From Watersipora subatra (taxonomy: Eukaryota; Bryozoa; Gymnolaemata; Cheilostomatida; Watersiporidae), in contig NC_088712.1 in NCBI RefSeq assembly GCF_963576615.1, positions 14,080,541 to 14,144,540 on the forward strand: DNA of 64,000 nt, in the 5' to 3' direction. Made by a program: the position numbers and the translations under genes. Positions 11,401 to 20,767 of this stretch are shown piece by piece (positions within the stretch are counted from its first letter, which is position 1; the number at the start of each line of letters is the position of its first letter). The notes beneath the pieces were generated by a model. That model was not told the origin of the DNA. It did not search any database and saw only the letters and a list, made by a program, of their open reading frames with translations.

Positions 11401-12679
11401 TTAATATTATATTAATATAATATTATATTAATACTTACAATATATGAAACCATATATTAATACAGTATGGAATTGCCAAAATGTGTTTTAATTAAAGTTA
11501 ATGTTAATTTAATGTGTTAATTAAAGTTACTTAATTAATAGATGGAGCCATATCTACTCTACAGTATAATACATAATATTAAATATTATACTTTATTATT
11601 ATATTTTTATATTAATATCATACTATTACAATATATAATATTTTAATAATATTATATATCATTAATTATATAATATTAATGTTATATCATTAATAACAAT
11701 ATATATTATTATTAGTTATATAATATTATATTACTGTACATAATATATTATATATATTAATACAATATATTATGTTATATCATATAAATGTTTGATGACG
11801 AGACCATCAAAGGCAGTTTATTTCAATCACAGGTTTAGTTTTGTGTGGTGAGGGAGCTGGGGCAAAATAATGTTATGCAGACAACTAGGAGTTCAAGCCC
11901 TAATGAGTGCTTTTCTTTTTTCCTTTTACTAACAAAATAACTTAGATATTTCTCTGATTGTCAAAGCTCTCTTGTCTCAAATAAATATGAAACTATAAAC
12001 ACAGCTTTTGTTTGCAAACAGTAGCATGAAGTTGTCTTATCATGAGCGACTGATTACCATTGCTGACATGGCCTTAAGCAATAGACATTTCCTGTACTTG
12101 TGCATACCCTTTGACACAGTAGATTTTCTGGCTGCACCTTATTACATCTCTATCAATTCTAAATGCACTAAAAGTGCTTATCAAATCAAAAATTTATCAG
12201 TTAGATTATAATCTATATATATATATATTATTATTTATTATAACATATAAAATATGTTATATATTAAATTATGTTTATAATATATATTATAAACATAATT
12301 TATTACATTATTATCTATAATATATACATATTATATATTATAGAGTATATACAATATATTATACAATATATATAAACATATATATGTATATATATGAACA
12401 TATATATATACTAAACATATATGTGCATATATATAAGCATGTATATGAATATATATTATATACCAAGATATAATCCACCTTCGGTAACTGTTGCCTCAAG
12501 ATTCAATTTTGTTATATCTTTGCTACCCAGTGAAATGACATTGATGTTTTTTTAAACAGGTTGGTAAAATGAGGATGGAAAATGAACAGCTAGAAAAGTC
12601 ATTGACAGACATGGAACAAAAACACAAAGACATGGTAGACTCTCTCGGAGCAGCAATGGCTGACTTGAACAATGTCTAG
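5333..12679 (+). CDS. Tropomyosin-like coiled-coil protein, 3' three exons
   Basis: Three exons with good splice sites join in phase and encode about 117 residues of highly charged coiled coil ending in a stop. Exon A resembles the N-terminal (1b-type) part of tropomyosin, with DANDRAEHL followed by E/K-rich heptads. Exon B has VEGD and the charged ENKSSELE stretch, like the VEGDLER...SKCSELEEEL part of tropomyosins. Exon C starts VGK like tropomyosin exon 9 (VAKLEK...) and ends ADLNNV-stop, like the NELNCI/NDMTSI ends. Tropomyosins wind along actin filaments and control myosin and other binders; actin binding here is inferred from the family. Each exon encodes 39 residues, close to one tropomyosin actin-binding period. 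The start lies upstream, since exon A begins with two borrowed codon bases. It could instead be another coiled-coil protein, because similarity was judged by eye. Confidence 0.6.
5451..5540. other. Start of intron A
   Basis: Short unique sequence between the exon A donor and the left end of the inverted-repeat element at 5541. Confidence 0.5.
5541..6864. mobile_element. Long inverted-repeat (foldback) element
   Basis: The left arm (5541-6000) reappears inverted in the right arm (6100-6864). Ends: left gtacagcc...tgccgattttttc, right gaaaaaatcggca...gggcgtac. Internal matching words include 'tgtcttgacaaactgttgtt' (left) and 'aacagtttgtcaagacagg' (right). The right arm is longer; about 6400-6680 has no clear partner. 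Open frames at 5727, 5772, 6167 and 6210 mirror each other across the arms and are not genes. Non-autonomous DNA element, class not determined. Confidence 0.7.
6870..7745. mobile_element. TTAA-flanked inverted-repeat element, copy A (876 bp)
   Basis: Begins aggttgacttgcaacaaaat and ends with its complement (attttgttgcaagtcaacct), with TTAA on both sides (6866-6869, 7746-7749). Terminal inverted repeats extend about 140 bp through 'gagcttttaagagcttgtaa'. A TTAA target is typical of piggyBac-type transposons. No transposase frame is visible. Copies lie at 40205 and 47725. It abuts the right end of the preceding foldback element. Confidence 0.75.
7940..8345. repeat. AT-rich array with 'atatcgatatac/ctgatgta' words
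   Basis: Imperfect repeats of gatatactaatata and acatcagtgtgttgatatac words, partly palindromic. Positions 8108-8168 resemble the inner part of the palindromic MITE at 3968 (acatcattttgtccttattt, attttaacaaaaattgat). It is non-coding. Confidence 0.55.
8346..9192. other. Rest of intron A, no feature recognised
   Basis: Unique-looking intronic sequence. 'ccatttcttcag' at about 8968 looks like an acceptor but the following sequence has early stops in coiled-coil-compatible frames. Confidence 0.45.
9193..9309 (+). CDS. Tropomyosin-like gene, exon B
   Basis: Acceptor tttgtgttccacag and donor GTACCT. Phase 0 at both ends, 117 bp, 39 residues starting LQTVEGDAFSTQEILEENI and ending KSSELERE. The VEGD word and the EENKSSELE stretch are the closest visible match to tropomyosin. 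It joins in frame with exons A and C. Confidence 0.7.
9397..9735. mobile_element. MITE, second copy at 23142
   Basis: Shares ordered words with 23155-23452: aatctcgca(c)gg caaaacacttgcg, ttcacctgtacag, cttgcgaaagttgatcagcgctga and gtatatgggaaccaggctt. The right end carries the terminal motif gggaaccaggctt. The left end is worn. Confidence 0.6.
9736..11299. other. Intron B, no feature recognised
   Basis: Unique-looking AT-rich intronic sequence. The 98-residue open frame at 9696-9992 is AT-biased, starts inside the MITE and matches nothing known. Confidence 0.4.
11300..11559. mobile_element. Palindromic MITE with AT-rich centre
   Basis: Left end gagtagatatggctccatct pairs with right end agatggagccatatctactc, and inner words 'ggcaattccatactgtatta' and 'taatacagtatggaattgcc' also pair exactly. 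The centre is a TATA-rich spacer. The spaced pairing arms suggest a foldback or MITE insertion. Confidence 0.7.
11560..12530. other. AT arrays with a tRNA-like module
   Basis: 11575-11790 and 12205-12465 are TATA-rich arrays. Between them, 11848-11925 has a tRNA-like B-box (gagttcaagcccta) followed by a cttttcttttttcc tail, like the modules at 1270 and 33540. The 67-residue frame at 12008 has no supporting features. Confidence 0.45.
12560..12679 (+). CDS. Tropomyosin-like gene, terminal coding exon C
   Basis: Acceptor tttttttaaacag, phase 0, 39 residues starting VGKMRMENEQLEKSLTDME and ending ADLNNV, then TAG. The VGK start and the short polar tail after a coiled coil match the position and style of tropomyosin's last exon. 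Confidence 0.7.
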   Translation, partial: VGKMRMENEQLEKSLTDMEQKHKDMVDSLGAAMADLNNV

Positions 12680-12774
12680 CTGAAATTTGATTGGATGTCG
12701 AACTTTGTCACTAGATGACATAATGAGCTTATGCTATCATTTCACATTAGTTTTTATCATTACAAAATATTTTT

Positions 12775-12780
12775 AATAAA
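12775..12780 (+). terminator. Poly(A) signal of the tropomyosin-like gene
   Basis: AATAAA 96 bp after the stop codon of exon C, in an AT-rich 3' UTR. Confidence 0.6.
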
Positions 12781-13159
12781 ATTGATGACTCATTTTAATA
12801 TGTTTACAAAACCGAAGATTGTTATTGGTTTTTGTATTAGCTTCAGAACTTTAGCTAAGAATATGATGCCATTTGCTTACAAGGGATTGTTTTGCCTCAT
12901 GATATAAGCTACGAACATTCTAAATATGTAACTCTCAGCAAGTGAGACCAGCCAATCAAAAGTTGTTATTGTACTGTTTGAATGATAAAATTTATTTATT
13001 TTCAGTTGCATAACTATAATCTAGTAAAGGTGCTCAGGTGTTAAATATGACCAGAATAAAAAAAACCGAAATGTAATAATTACTGCTTGATGAAAGTTGT
13101 TACACTCTGCATTATCATGAGCTGATTTTATCTAAATAAAGTTTTTCAAACACCTGGTA

Positions 13160-13850
13160 GTCTTTAATAATAATTGCTATTATAATAATAATTATTGTTA
13201 TAATAATTGGTGGTCTTTAATAATAATTATTAAAGACCACCAATTATTAAACTATTATTAACAATAATAATTATTATTTAACAACAATTATTATGATTGC
13301 TAATTATTATAATAATAATTATTATTGCTAATTATTGTTATAATAATAATTAGTAATCATAATATTAATTATTATAATAATAATTATAATAATAATTATT
13401 AAAGACCCCCAAATATTAAATTATTATTAAAAAAAATAATTATTATTAAAAATAATAATTAATAATAACTATTATAATAATAATTAGCAATAATGATAAT
13501 TATTATTATAAGTATTACTATTATAATAATAATTATTATTATAATAGTTAGCAATATAATAATAATAATAATTATTATTATTATTGCTAGCTGTAAGCTC
13601 AGTGATGCCAATGCTATTTTCATTTTTAATCGTATTATTTGATAATAATTATTATAATAATTAGCAATAACAATTATTATCATTGCTAATTATTGTTATA
13701 ATAATAATTAGGAATAATAATATTAATTATTATAATAATTATTACCGCTATAATAATAATAATTATTATTATAATCATTGTTATTCTTAATATAATTATT
13801 ATTATTTTTATTATAATTAGCAATAATAATAATTATTATTATTATTGCTA
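13160..13850. repeat. ATT/AAT microsatellite-like tract
   Basis: Nearly continuous aataat/attatt words with inverted duplications, for example 'ggtctttaataataattatt' followed by its complement near 13208-13243. Two embedded fragments read 'gctagctgtaagctcagtga' (about 13588 and 13850), the start of the dispersed repeat that follows. Isoleucine/asparagine-only frames here are artefacts. Confidence 0.85.
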
Positions 13851-13854
13851 GCTG

Positions 13855-14790
13855 TAAGCTCAGCGATGCCAATGATTTTTTCATTCTCAATCGTATAGCT
13901 CGCTGGTGGGTGTTTAAAAGGTTGGTTCTCAAGAACGAATGAAGTTTTGAGACCAAATATCTGTAGCGACTCAGCAGGAGGCACGGCGCATATCAGTGTG
14001 TTGGTTCTCAAGAAGGAATGAAGTTTTGAGACCAAATATCTGTAGCGACTCAGCAGGAGGCACGGCGCATATCAGTGTGTTGGTTCTCAAGAAGGAATGA
14101 AGTTTTGAGACCAAGTATCTGTAGCGACTCAGCAGGAGGCACGGCGCATATCAGTGTGTTGGTTCTCAAGAATGAATGAAGTTTTGAGACCAAGTATCTG
14201 TAGTGACTCAGTAGAAGGCATGGCGCATATCAGTGTGTTGGTTCTCAAGAACGAATGAAGTTTTGAGACCAAATATCTGTAGCGACTCAGCAGGAGGCAC
14301 GGCGCATATCAGTGTGTTGGTTCTCAAGAACGAATGAAGTTTTGAGACCAAATATCTGTAGTGACTCAGCAGAAGGTACGGGGCATATCAGTGTGTTGGT
14401 TCTCAAGAATGAATGAAGTTTTGAGACCAAGTATCTGTAGTGACTCAGCAGAAGGCACGGCGCATATCAGTGTGTTGGTTCTCAAGAATGAATGAAGTTT
14501 TGAGACCAAATATCTGTAGTGACTCAGCAGAAGGCACGGCGCATATCAGTGTGTTGGTTCTCAAGAATGAATGAAGTTTTGAGACCAAGTATTTGTAGTG
14601 ACTCAGCAGAAGGCACGGCGCATATCAGTGTGTTGGTTCTCAAGGACAAATGAAGTTTTGAGACCAAGTATCTGTAGTGACTCAGCAGAAGGTACGGCGC
14701 ATATCAGTGCGAAGATTGGATGAAATCGGTAAAATAATGTAGAAACATAGCCTTGACATGGACTAACAGACAAAAACACCTAATGACAAA
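13855..14790. repeat. 79-bp minisatellite inside a dispersed repeat
   Basis: From 13922 a unit beginning ttggttctcaagaa and containing gaagttttgagaccaa, gactcagcagaaggcacgg and gcatatcagtgtg repeats every 79 bp (13922, 14001, 14080, 14159, 14238 ...) for about ten copies to about 14710. Flanks (ctgtaagctcagcgatgcc before; gaaatcggtaaaataatgt and ctaacagacaaaaacac after) are the ends of the dispersed repeat also seen at 14926 and 60610. Confidence 0.9.
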
Positions 14791-14925
14791 GTGAGACTTA
14801 CTAATTTATAATAACAATATAAGATGTATATAATAATACAGTATATTAATATTTGTGTTATATATATTATATATTTAATATACTGTAATTCCTACATTGC
14901 AGTCTGACTACCATCAGGGTTGTGA

Positions 14926-15195
14926 TTAACTCTTCTTGTGGTGAATAGCCCACAGGATGGTGTTTAATAGATTGGTTCTCAGGAAACAGATGAAGTTTTG
15001 AGACCAAATATTTTTAGTGACCTGGTAGAAGGCACCAGACATATTCGTGCAAAGTTTGTGTGAAGTCAGCCAATAAATATGGAAACACATGGTGTTAACA
15101 CACACTAGCAGACAGACACTATGAAAAGTGAGATTGCCTAATACAGATTTACATATTCTTAAAAGGAAAGCATTTAAACTAGAGACCACTATTCA
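14926..15195. mobile_element. Single-copy relative of the 79-bp repeat family
   Basis: One unit only: attggttctcagg, gaagttttgagaccaaatat and gacctggtagaaggcacc, followed by gaagtcagcc and a ctagcagacagacac tail. This appears to be the unexpanded form of the dispersed repeat. Confidence 0.6.
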
Positions 15196-15335
15196 TTTTT
15201 GTAATTACGGCTTCAATTTAATTACACCGAGTAGTAGGTATAATTTTTAAATAAAACCAGCATGGTATAATCACATAATTTCATTTTGCATTCTTTCATC
15301 ATAACATCTTTAGTAAACAGTTGTTTATTCAAGGT

Positions 15336-15381
15336 ATCCAGGCAAGACCAGGAGCTAGAAACACAGCTATCAGAACACTGA
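15336..15381 (+). other. Possible alternative last exon of the tropomyosin-like gene
   Basis: After tttattcaag a phase-0 reading gives VSRQDQELETQLSEH then TGA, a short charged heptad-like stretch. It could be an alternative or decayed terminal exon reached from exon B. The weak acceptor and short length make chance likely. Confidence 0.25.
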
Positions 15382-15475
15382 AATTAGAATGGGTGGTATC
15401 TGAACATAATACACAGCAAGCTTCATCATGCATTTTAGAGTAACTTTTGGAAATGCTTCAATATGATTCGCTATA

Positions 15476-16065
15476 GAGGAAGGCGGGGTACAGTGTGCCA
15501 AGGGTACAGTGTACCAAGCCAGTAAACACTGGTGAGACTCCGAGGGTTAGAAATCGAACTACATTCAGAGCGGATTTATCTGCTTATACTGTAAGATAAA
15601 CTATTCTCAATAATACTGCTGATAGAGACATTGTGAGCGACACACTTTTTACTACATTATTTCATGATAATGCTCATATGACTTGCTTCCACATTTTATG
15701 TTATAAACTATGTATATTTAGTTTACCATGTTCTAGGTCTTAGTCATGAGTCAAATTTAGTTAGCCCATTGTCACACTTTATGTTTTAACACAGTTAAAG
15801 ATATCAAATATATATTATGTGCAATCAAATCACATATTTATTGCTATGGCTCACTTTGCCCCAGTAGTGGGGCAAAGTGATCCAGGTGTAACCTGTTGCA
15901 AAAACAAAAAATTCTCGCATTGATCCAAAGTGGAGCATTGCAAATCAAATACAATAATAACAACATGTTGAACTTTCTATAGACCAAGTTTCAGCTCAAT
16001 TCAAGCAGTCACCTATATTTTATTTGAGAAACAAAAAAATTGGCTCACTGTGCCCCGTCTTCCCC
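15476..16065. mobile_element. MITE with 'ggggaagacggggcacagtg' type ends
   Basis: Left end gaggaaggcggggtacagtg and right end cactgtgccccgtcttcccc are inverted copies, flanked by TA on both sides, which suggests the Tc1/mariner-type superfamily. Inner copies of the motif (ggctcactttgccccagtag) occur at about 15848. No coding capacity. Confidence 0.7.
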
Positions 16066-16602
16066 TAAGGTATTAGTAAAAGTAATTCTCATACAATCAA
16101 AAACAAAGTATTTTGTAACGCTTCACCTAATATCCGTTCACTCAACAGAAAAAAATACTATAAATGTTGTAGATCAAACCATTGACTAACTCTGTTGCCT
16201 TTTTACGATTCTTTTATGGCACAATTTAAATAAAATGTTTGTTAGAAATGAAATTATTGCTAATAAACTAATAAAACAAAAAAGTAAGATAAAGCACTTT
16301 TCACTCTTTCAATAAAACTTCAAACAAAGAATCAGCTTCTGTTCGGTAGTTGCTGCTCTGGCATATAATCAGTACGGTAAGGGTTCAAATCGTATAAAGA
16401 CAAGCAGTGGTGTTAGGAAAAGCATTCAGCTACCATAGCTATTGCGCCAAATCTAATGAACAGATTGTCGAAATATATTTAGTTCCAGGTTGGACCTGAT
16501 TTAGATTACAGTGCCACACATGTGGCAGAGAGGAAATAAATCTTGATACAAAATGTTTCTTTTTAAATTCATAAAAATGATGAATTCTAAAAATGAAATC
16601 TT
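16066..16602. other. No gene recognised
   Basis: Unique AT-rich sequence. A tRNA-like B-box (gggttcaaatcgta) near 16380 hints at a worn SINE. Confidence 0.4.
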
Positions 16603-16800
16603 TACTATAATAAGAGCCATGTTTTTTCGTCTGTCCAAAACTGGGTTAAAAAGGTGGAAAAGAAGACAAGTGACCTCGCGCGGGTATCCAACACAGATAT
16701 ACCATTTTGCAGGCTGCCAACGGCATCACTCAATCCCCTTGCTGATGTGAAGAATAATTGTACGCATATCTATTACACCTGATGGCCACCGCACAGAACT
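16603..16800 (-). mobile_element. tRNA-derived SINE
   Basis: Family start ctataataagagccatgtt and end aataattgtacgcatatctattacacctgatggcc. The tRNA-like middle is diverged. Confidence 0.45.
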
Positions 16801-17122
16801 GTCAACATACTAGTAATAATTATAAATATTATTCGTTTTATTAGTGACATCCAATTCTTTGAAACAGGTAAATTATTAACATTTAGCGAACTTATTTCTC
16901 AAAGCCACCATTAGATTTGAAGCACTAAAATAATGTTGTTTGGTAAAAATGGAATCATAAATGTTCATCATTGTCAGCACCTGATGGTTTTGATGAGTCT
17001 ATGAAGTCTCTATGTTATTTGTTCAACAAAATTTATATTATTATTGGCAATCGTCTGCATGCTTTTTGTCATTAAGCACAAAGAATAAAGATTTTCACAA
17101 TTGTGCACCTATCGCGCAAGGT
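16801..17122. other. No gene recognised
   Basis: Unique AT-rich sequence upstream of the tRNA-like gene. Confidence 0.4.
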
Positions 17123-17196
17123 GGCCGATTAGCTCAGTTGGTTAGAGTGTCAGTCTAATAAGCTGAATGTTATGGGTTTGAGCCCCGTAGTGGTCA
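17123..17196 (+). tRNA. tRNA-Ile (AAT)-like gene
   Basis: A full cloverleaf can be drawn. D stem gctc/gagt, anticodon stem tcagt/gctga around loop CTAATAA (anticodon AAT, isoleucine), T stem atggg/cccgt with loop tttgagc. Acceptor stem ggccgat/agtggtc has one A-G mismatch and two G-T pairs. A box (tagctcagttgg) and B box (gggtttgagcccc) are present, and TTTT follows at about 17199 as a Pol III stop. The acceptor mismatch and the T-loop change (tttga instead of ttcga) suggest a weak gene or recent pseudogene. Confidence 0.6.
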
Positions 17197-17653
17197 ATGT
17201 TTTAGTCATCTCAACACCTGCATAATTATACAGAACTTTGTGATTGTATGAAAATTGGTAATGTGTGAAAGAAAATAAAAGACTTTGACATCCATATTGC
17301 ACTTTAGCATTTTTGACAATCTTTAACGCTAATTAAATACCATATTCTATTAACAACAAATCTGTGAGTCCTCTTAAGCAAACCTCGATTAAGATAAATA
17401 AAATAACAATTATATATATTAGTTTAATGGCAATTATTTTATTTCAAATAAAAATGTTTTTCAAATTATGCCATGTTCGTACAATGGAGACTATAATCTG
17501 TCCAATGAAGGCTGCTCGTTTTGACAAATCAAATATACAAAAACTACTTTTCTTTGGTCACTTCCGAAGGCTTATGAACTGCGGGAGCAAGGTATCAATC
17601 ATTTAAAATGACAAATAAATAAACAAAATAAAACAAATAATAGATAGAAAAAC
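17197..17653. other. No gene recognised
   Basis: The 80-residue frame at 17364 starts without a plausible initiator context and has no recognisable domain. Confidence 0.4.
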
Positions 17654-18122
17654 TTAGGGCTGTTCACACTATTACTATATTGCCGTATGACGTCAATTTC
17701 CTTTCGGCGTTCATTGTCGTTTTTTGTAAACCGTAAACCGATCGCATCATCGAAGCAACACGGATACATCGAGAAAGTTTACAGCTGTTTAACTTTCTCT
17801 ATATTACGCCGAGCGTCGACGACTGCTTGTACAATATGAACCATTTCAGTGATGGTAATTCGCTGTCGCTGATAGCATGACTTATTAATTTTCATTTATG
17901 ATAGTTGCTGCTGGCCGAGTATTTGATTCAAACATGGAACAACAAAGAGATTGCTTCACAAACAATTAAAATGAAAAATGCCAACACAACACCACCCACG
18001 GAGTATTTGTTGATGCAAACGCAAATGGGTTTAGAATAATGTGAATGTTGTCATCATTGACAATCATTGACAATCATTGACATCAACGGCGAGATACGGC
18101 GATAGAGTGTAACCCAGCCTTT
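17654..18122. mobile_element. TIR MITE ('agggctgttcacactat')
   Basis: Left end agggctgttcacactatta and right end gatagagtgtaacccagcct are imperfect inverted copies, and inner 'ttgccgtatgacgtc' pairs loosely with 'gagatacggcga'. There are more CG dinucleotides inside than in the flanks. Short repeats tcattgacaa occur near the right end. Confidence 0.55.
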
Positions 18123-18239
18123 AGGGCATGTCGATCTGCTTTAACTTCAATTAGAAACAAAATGAATAATAGCGCTAGCTATCATTTAGCTTGCTTATAA
18201 TCTTTAATCCAATGAATCTATAATCTATAATTTGAAGTT

Positions 18240-18365
18240 GTAAAAAATGATTGCATCATGCAGGATTTGAACTTCAGCTTCTTATGTGCATCTAACAAGC
18301 ACACATAGACATATATGCATTCAGAAACTATCTTGTAGTTGGTCTGATGTCCATTAATTACGAGG
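18240..18365 (-). mobile_element. Partial tRNA-derived SINE
   Basis: Contains the family words 'tgattgcatcatgcaggatttgaac' (split here as atgattgcatcatgc and aggatttgaac) and cagaaactatcttgtag. The 3' part is missing. Confidence 0.4.
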
Positions 18366-20067
18366 GAATTAAGTGTCCCTTATATATAAATCTACTATAT
18401 AAACGGCAATCGTTGTGTGCGTGATTGAGTGTCCGCGGTATAGAGTACCGTACTTTTCCGACTATTAGCCGCTACTTTTATGTAAGGGCGTGTCTATTCT
18501 GTGTTTTTTTTCACCGCTAAGGCGCATTGACGGGAATGTCCGGTTAGTACACGCCTCTATTATAATACGTAACCTGCTATTCATCGTAGGGATGGACGAT
18601 AAATACTGATATGCTAATAGTAGGAGTTGTCTTCTCGACATATTGAGTCACCGATAACTCCCAAATATGAGCAGTATAAATAAATTATATGGCGGTCTTT
18701 TTTTTTCGATTCGATCGTTAGTTAGTTAGTAATCTTTTATTTTGCTAATAACAAAATAACAAAAAGCCTCTATTTGCAGGCATATTATTCAATAAAACGG
18801 AAACTGTAGAAGAATCCTGAATGCAAGATAGTAGTGAACAATTCATATTTAGTTTGAGATTATTTGTGTAAAAGTTAAAAGAAAAGTTACATGAGAGAAT
18901 AACTTCAAATAAGTAATGCAGGATAGCTTATACAAAGATAAATTGATTGATATGTACTATATACAAGGGTTCAGGGCTGAAGAATAGATCCTCTATGAGT
19001 ATTGATTGTGGCAAGATTGTAACAGATTCGATCGTACGAAGCAAACTTAATTAATATGTGTAAGTAGTAAAATTAAATTAGTAGTAGATATTAGTAGTGA
19101 ATTAAATAAAATTAACTACTCTTTAAATAAATTAATGAGTAGTAAATTACATCTAATTAATATTTACTGCCAACGTGTACCGGGAAGGTCATATGAACAT
19201 TTGTTTCTTGCAACCACTAGAAAAACGCTGTTCTCTATCTACTATATAAACGGCAATCGTTGTCTGTCTGTTTGATTGAGTGTCCGCCTTATAGAGCGGT
19301 CTTTCCTTTTATCGTCGTATGAATTTTGGTCGTACGAAGCGAACTGAATTAATATGTGTAGTAACAGTAAATAAATTATAGAGCGGTCTTTCTTTTTCCA
19401 TTCGGTCGAACGAAGCCAACCGAACTAATATGAATACTAAATATCGTAACTTCGTAATATGGACTATTAGCTGCTACTTTTCTCTGACGATTTGAGCTAA
19501 GCGGCTTATATAAAGGTGTGGCGATTCTGTTGTTTTTCTTTCACCGCTCGGGCGCATTAACCGAAATCCCTGGTTAGCACGCTTTTTAAACAGCAAATTT
19601 TCTGCCGTGTTAAAAAGTGCCTTCCTGAGTTCTGCGGCCTATACAAAGGTGTCTATACAGCTATACAAATGTACTATTTATTAAATAAAATAAATTAACG
19701 AGTAGTTATTTACATGCAATTAATATTTACTGCCAACGTGTACCGAGAAGGTCACGTAAACGTTTGTTTCTTGGAGCCACTGGAAAAACGCATTTCTCAC
19801 CTACTAAATTTCCACATCAAAAAGGTAAGTGTTTCTTATACGATGTTGTATTGTATATGAATTGCCACATCTCCACTACTTAATAACGTTGGATTTGCCG
19901 CTGTTCGTGATAGTGGGTCATGTTCATTTCCTTCAGCAGCCGAGTTACTAATTTTTTTCCAGCTACGAGTAGGCCTACTGTAACTTACTATTACAGAACT
20001 TTCACGAGTACTCCGGGGGTTGCGATACGCTATTGTGAAAAGAAAGAGAGCAGCTGCTATCGACTTA

Positions 20068-20196
20068 CTGTCACCCTGCATCAGCCATGACCAGCTATAC
20101 GTCGCCTGCTCAAAAGTAGGCACACGCCGAAAACTGTTTCTTCATACGCCTGACAGAAAAACCAAAAATGTTGTCTATCCGCAAGTGTTGCGTTGA
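20068..20196 (+). pseudogene. Helitron Rep/helicase, C-terminal fragment
   Basis: The reading frame contains ISHDQLYVACSKVGTRRKLF and ends KTKNVVYPQVLR-stop, the characteristic end of the PIF1-like helicase domain of Helitron Rep-Hel proteins, where QLYVACSRVGT is the conserved helicase motif VI region. Forty-two residues plus the stop are readable; upstream of about 20068 the frame is not recognisable. In intact elements the protein nicks and unwinds DNA for rolling-circle transposition. This piece shows the element descended from an autonomous Helitron. Confidence 0.75.
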
Positions 20197-20202
20197 ACTA
20201 AG

Positions 20203-20665
20203 GGAGAGAGAGAGAGGGGGAGAGAGGGAGAGAAAGGAAGAGAGAGGAGGGGGGAGAAAGGGAGAGAGAGGGGGGAGAGAGGGAGAGGGGGGAGAGGGAG
20301 AGAGAGGGAGGGAGAGAAGGGGAGAGAGAGGGAGAGAGCGAGGAGGAGAGGGGGAGAGAGAGAGGAAGAGAGAGGGAGAGGGAAGAGAGAGGGAGAGAGA
20401 AAGGGGAGAGAGAGGGGGAGAGAGAGGGAGAGTGAGGGAGGGAGAGAAGGGGAGAGAGAGGGAGAGCGAGGAGGAGAGGGGGGAGAGAGAGAGGGAGAGA
20501 AAGAGGGAGAGAGAGAGAGAGGGAGAGAGAGGGGGAGAGAGAGGGGGAGACGGAGAGAGAGAGAGGGAAGAGGGAGGGAGAGAGAGGGGAGAGAGGGAGA
20601 GGGGAGAGAGAGGGGATAGACGGAGAGAGGGGAAAGAGGGAGAGAGGGAGAAAAGGAGAGAGGCA
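20203..20665. repeat. GA-rich microsatellite (gagagagg/ggaga)n
   Basis: About 460 bp of purines on the plus strand with very few interruptions. It starts a few bases after the helicase stop codon. Arg/Glu/Gly (plus) and Ser/Leu/Pro (minus) open frames across it are composition artefacts. Confidence 0.95.
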
Positions 20666-20767
20666 GATGTAACTGCATATTTGGAGTTGTTTTACAGTAT
20701 GAAAGCCAACTCTTAATAAACCTTATGCTGCCCGTGAATCTGTTACTGTAGGCGGGTAATGCAGCTA

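Larger units (their letters stand above)
18391..20767 (+). mobile_element. Helitron remnant with two 5' ends
   Basis: The left end TCTACTATATAAACGGCAAT at 18391 and an identical one at 19238 (both followed by cgttgt...ttgattgagtgtccgc/gattgagtgtccgc) look like two Helitron 5' termini, one copy inside or next to the other. The right end is a weak hairpin (cccg...cggg, 20731-20756) followed by taatgcag and CTAG at 20764-20767, then T, as Helitrons require. It carries a helicase C-terminus at 20068 and a GA array. Between the two 5' ends are cggtctttccttttatcgtc-like repeats. Confidence 0.65.

Noticed and set aside
13459-14035. Ile/Asn-rich and MVSKLHSFLRTN frames on the minus strand
   Set aside because: Products of the ATT tract and of the 79-bp repeat; the same peptide recurs only because the DNA unit repeats.
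13922-14710. CRISPR-like regular spacing
   Set aside because: The unit is one continuous 79-bp tandem repeat without unique spacers, in an animal genome.
20168-20716. 182-residue Arg/Glu/Gly frame on plus and 167-residue Ser/Leu/Pro frame on minus
   Set aside because: Both simply read the GA microsatellite. Composition explains them entirely.
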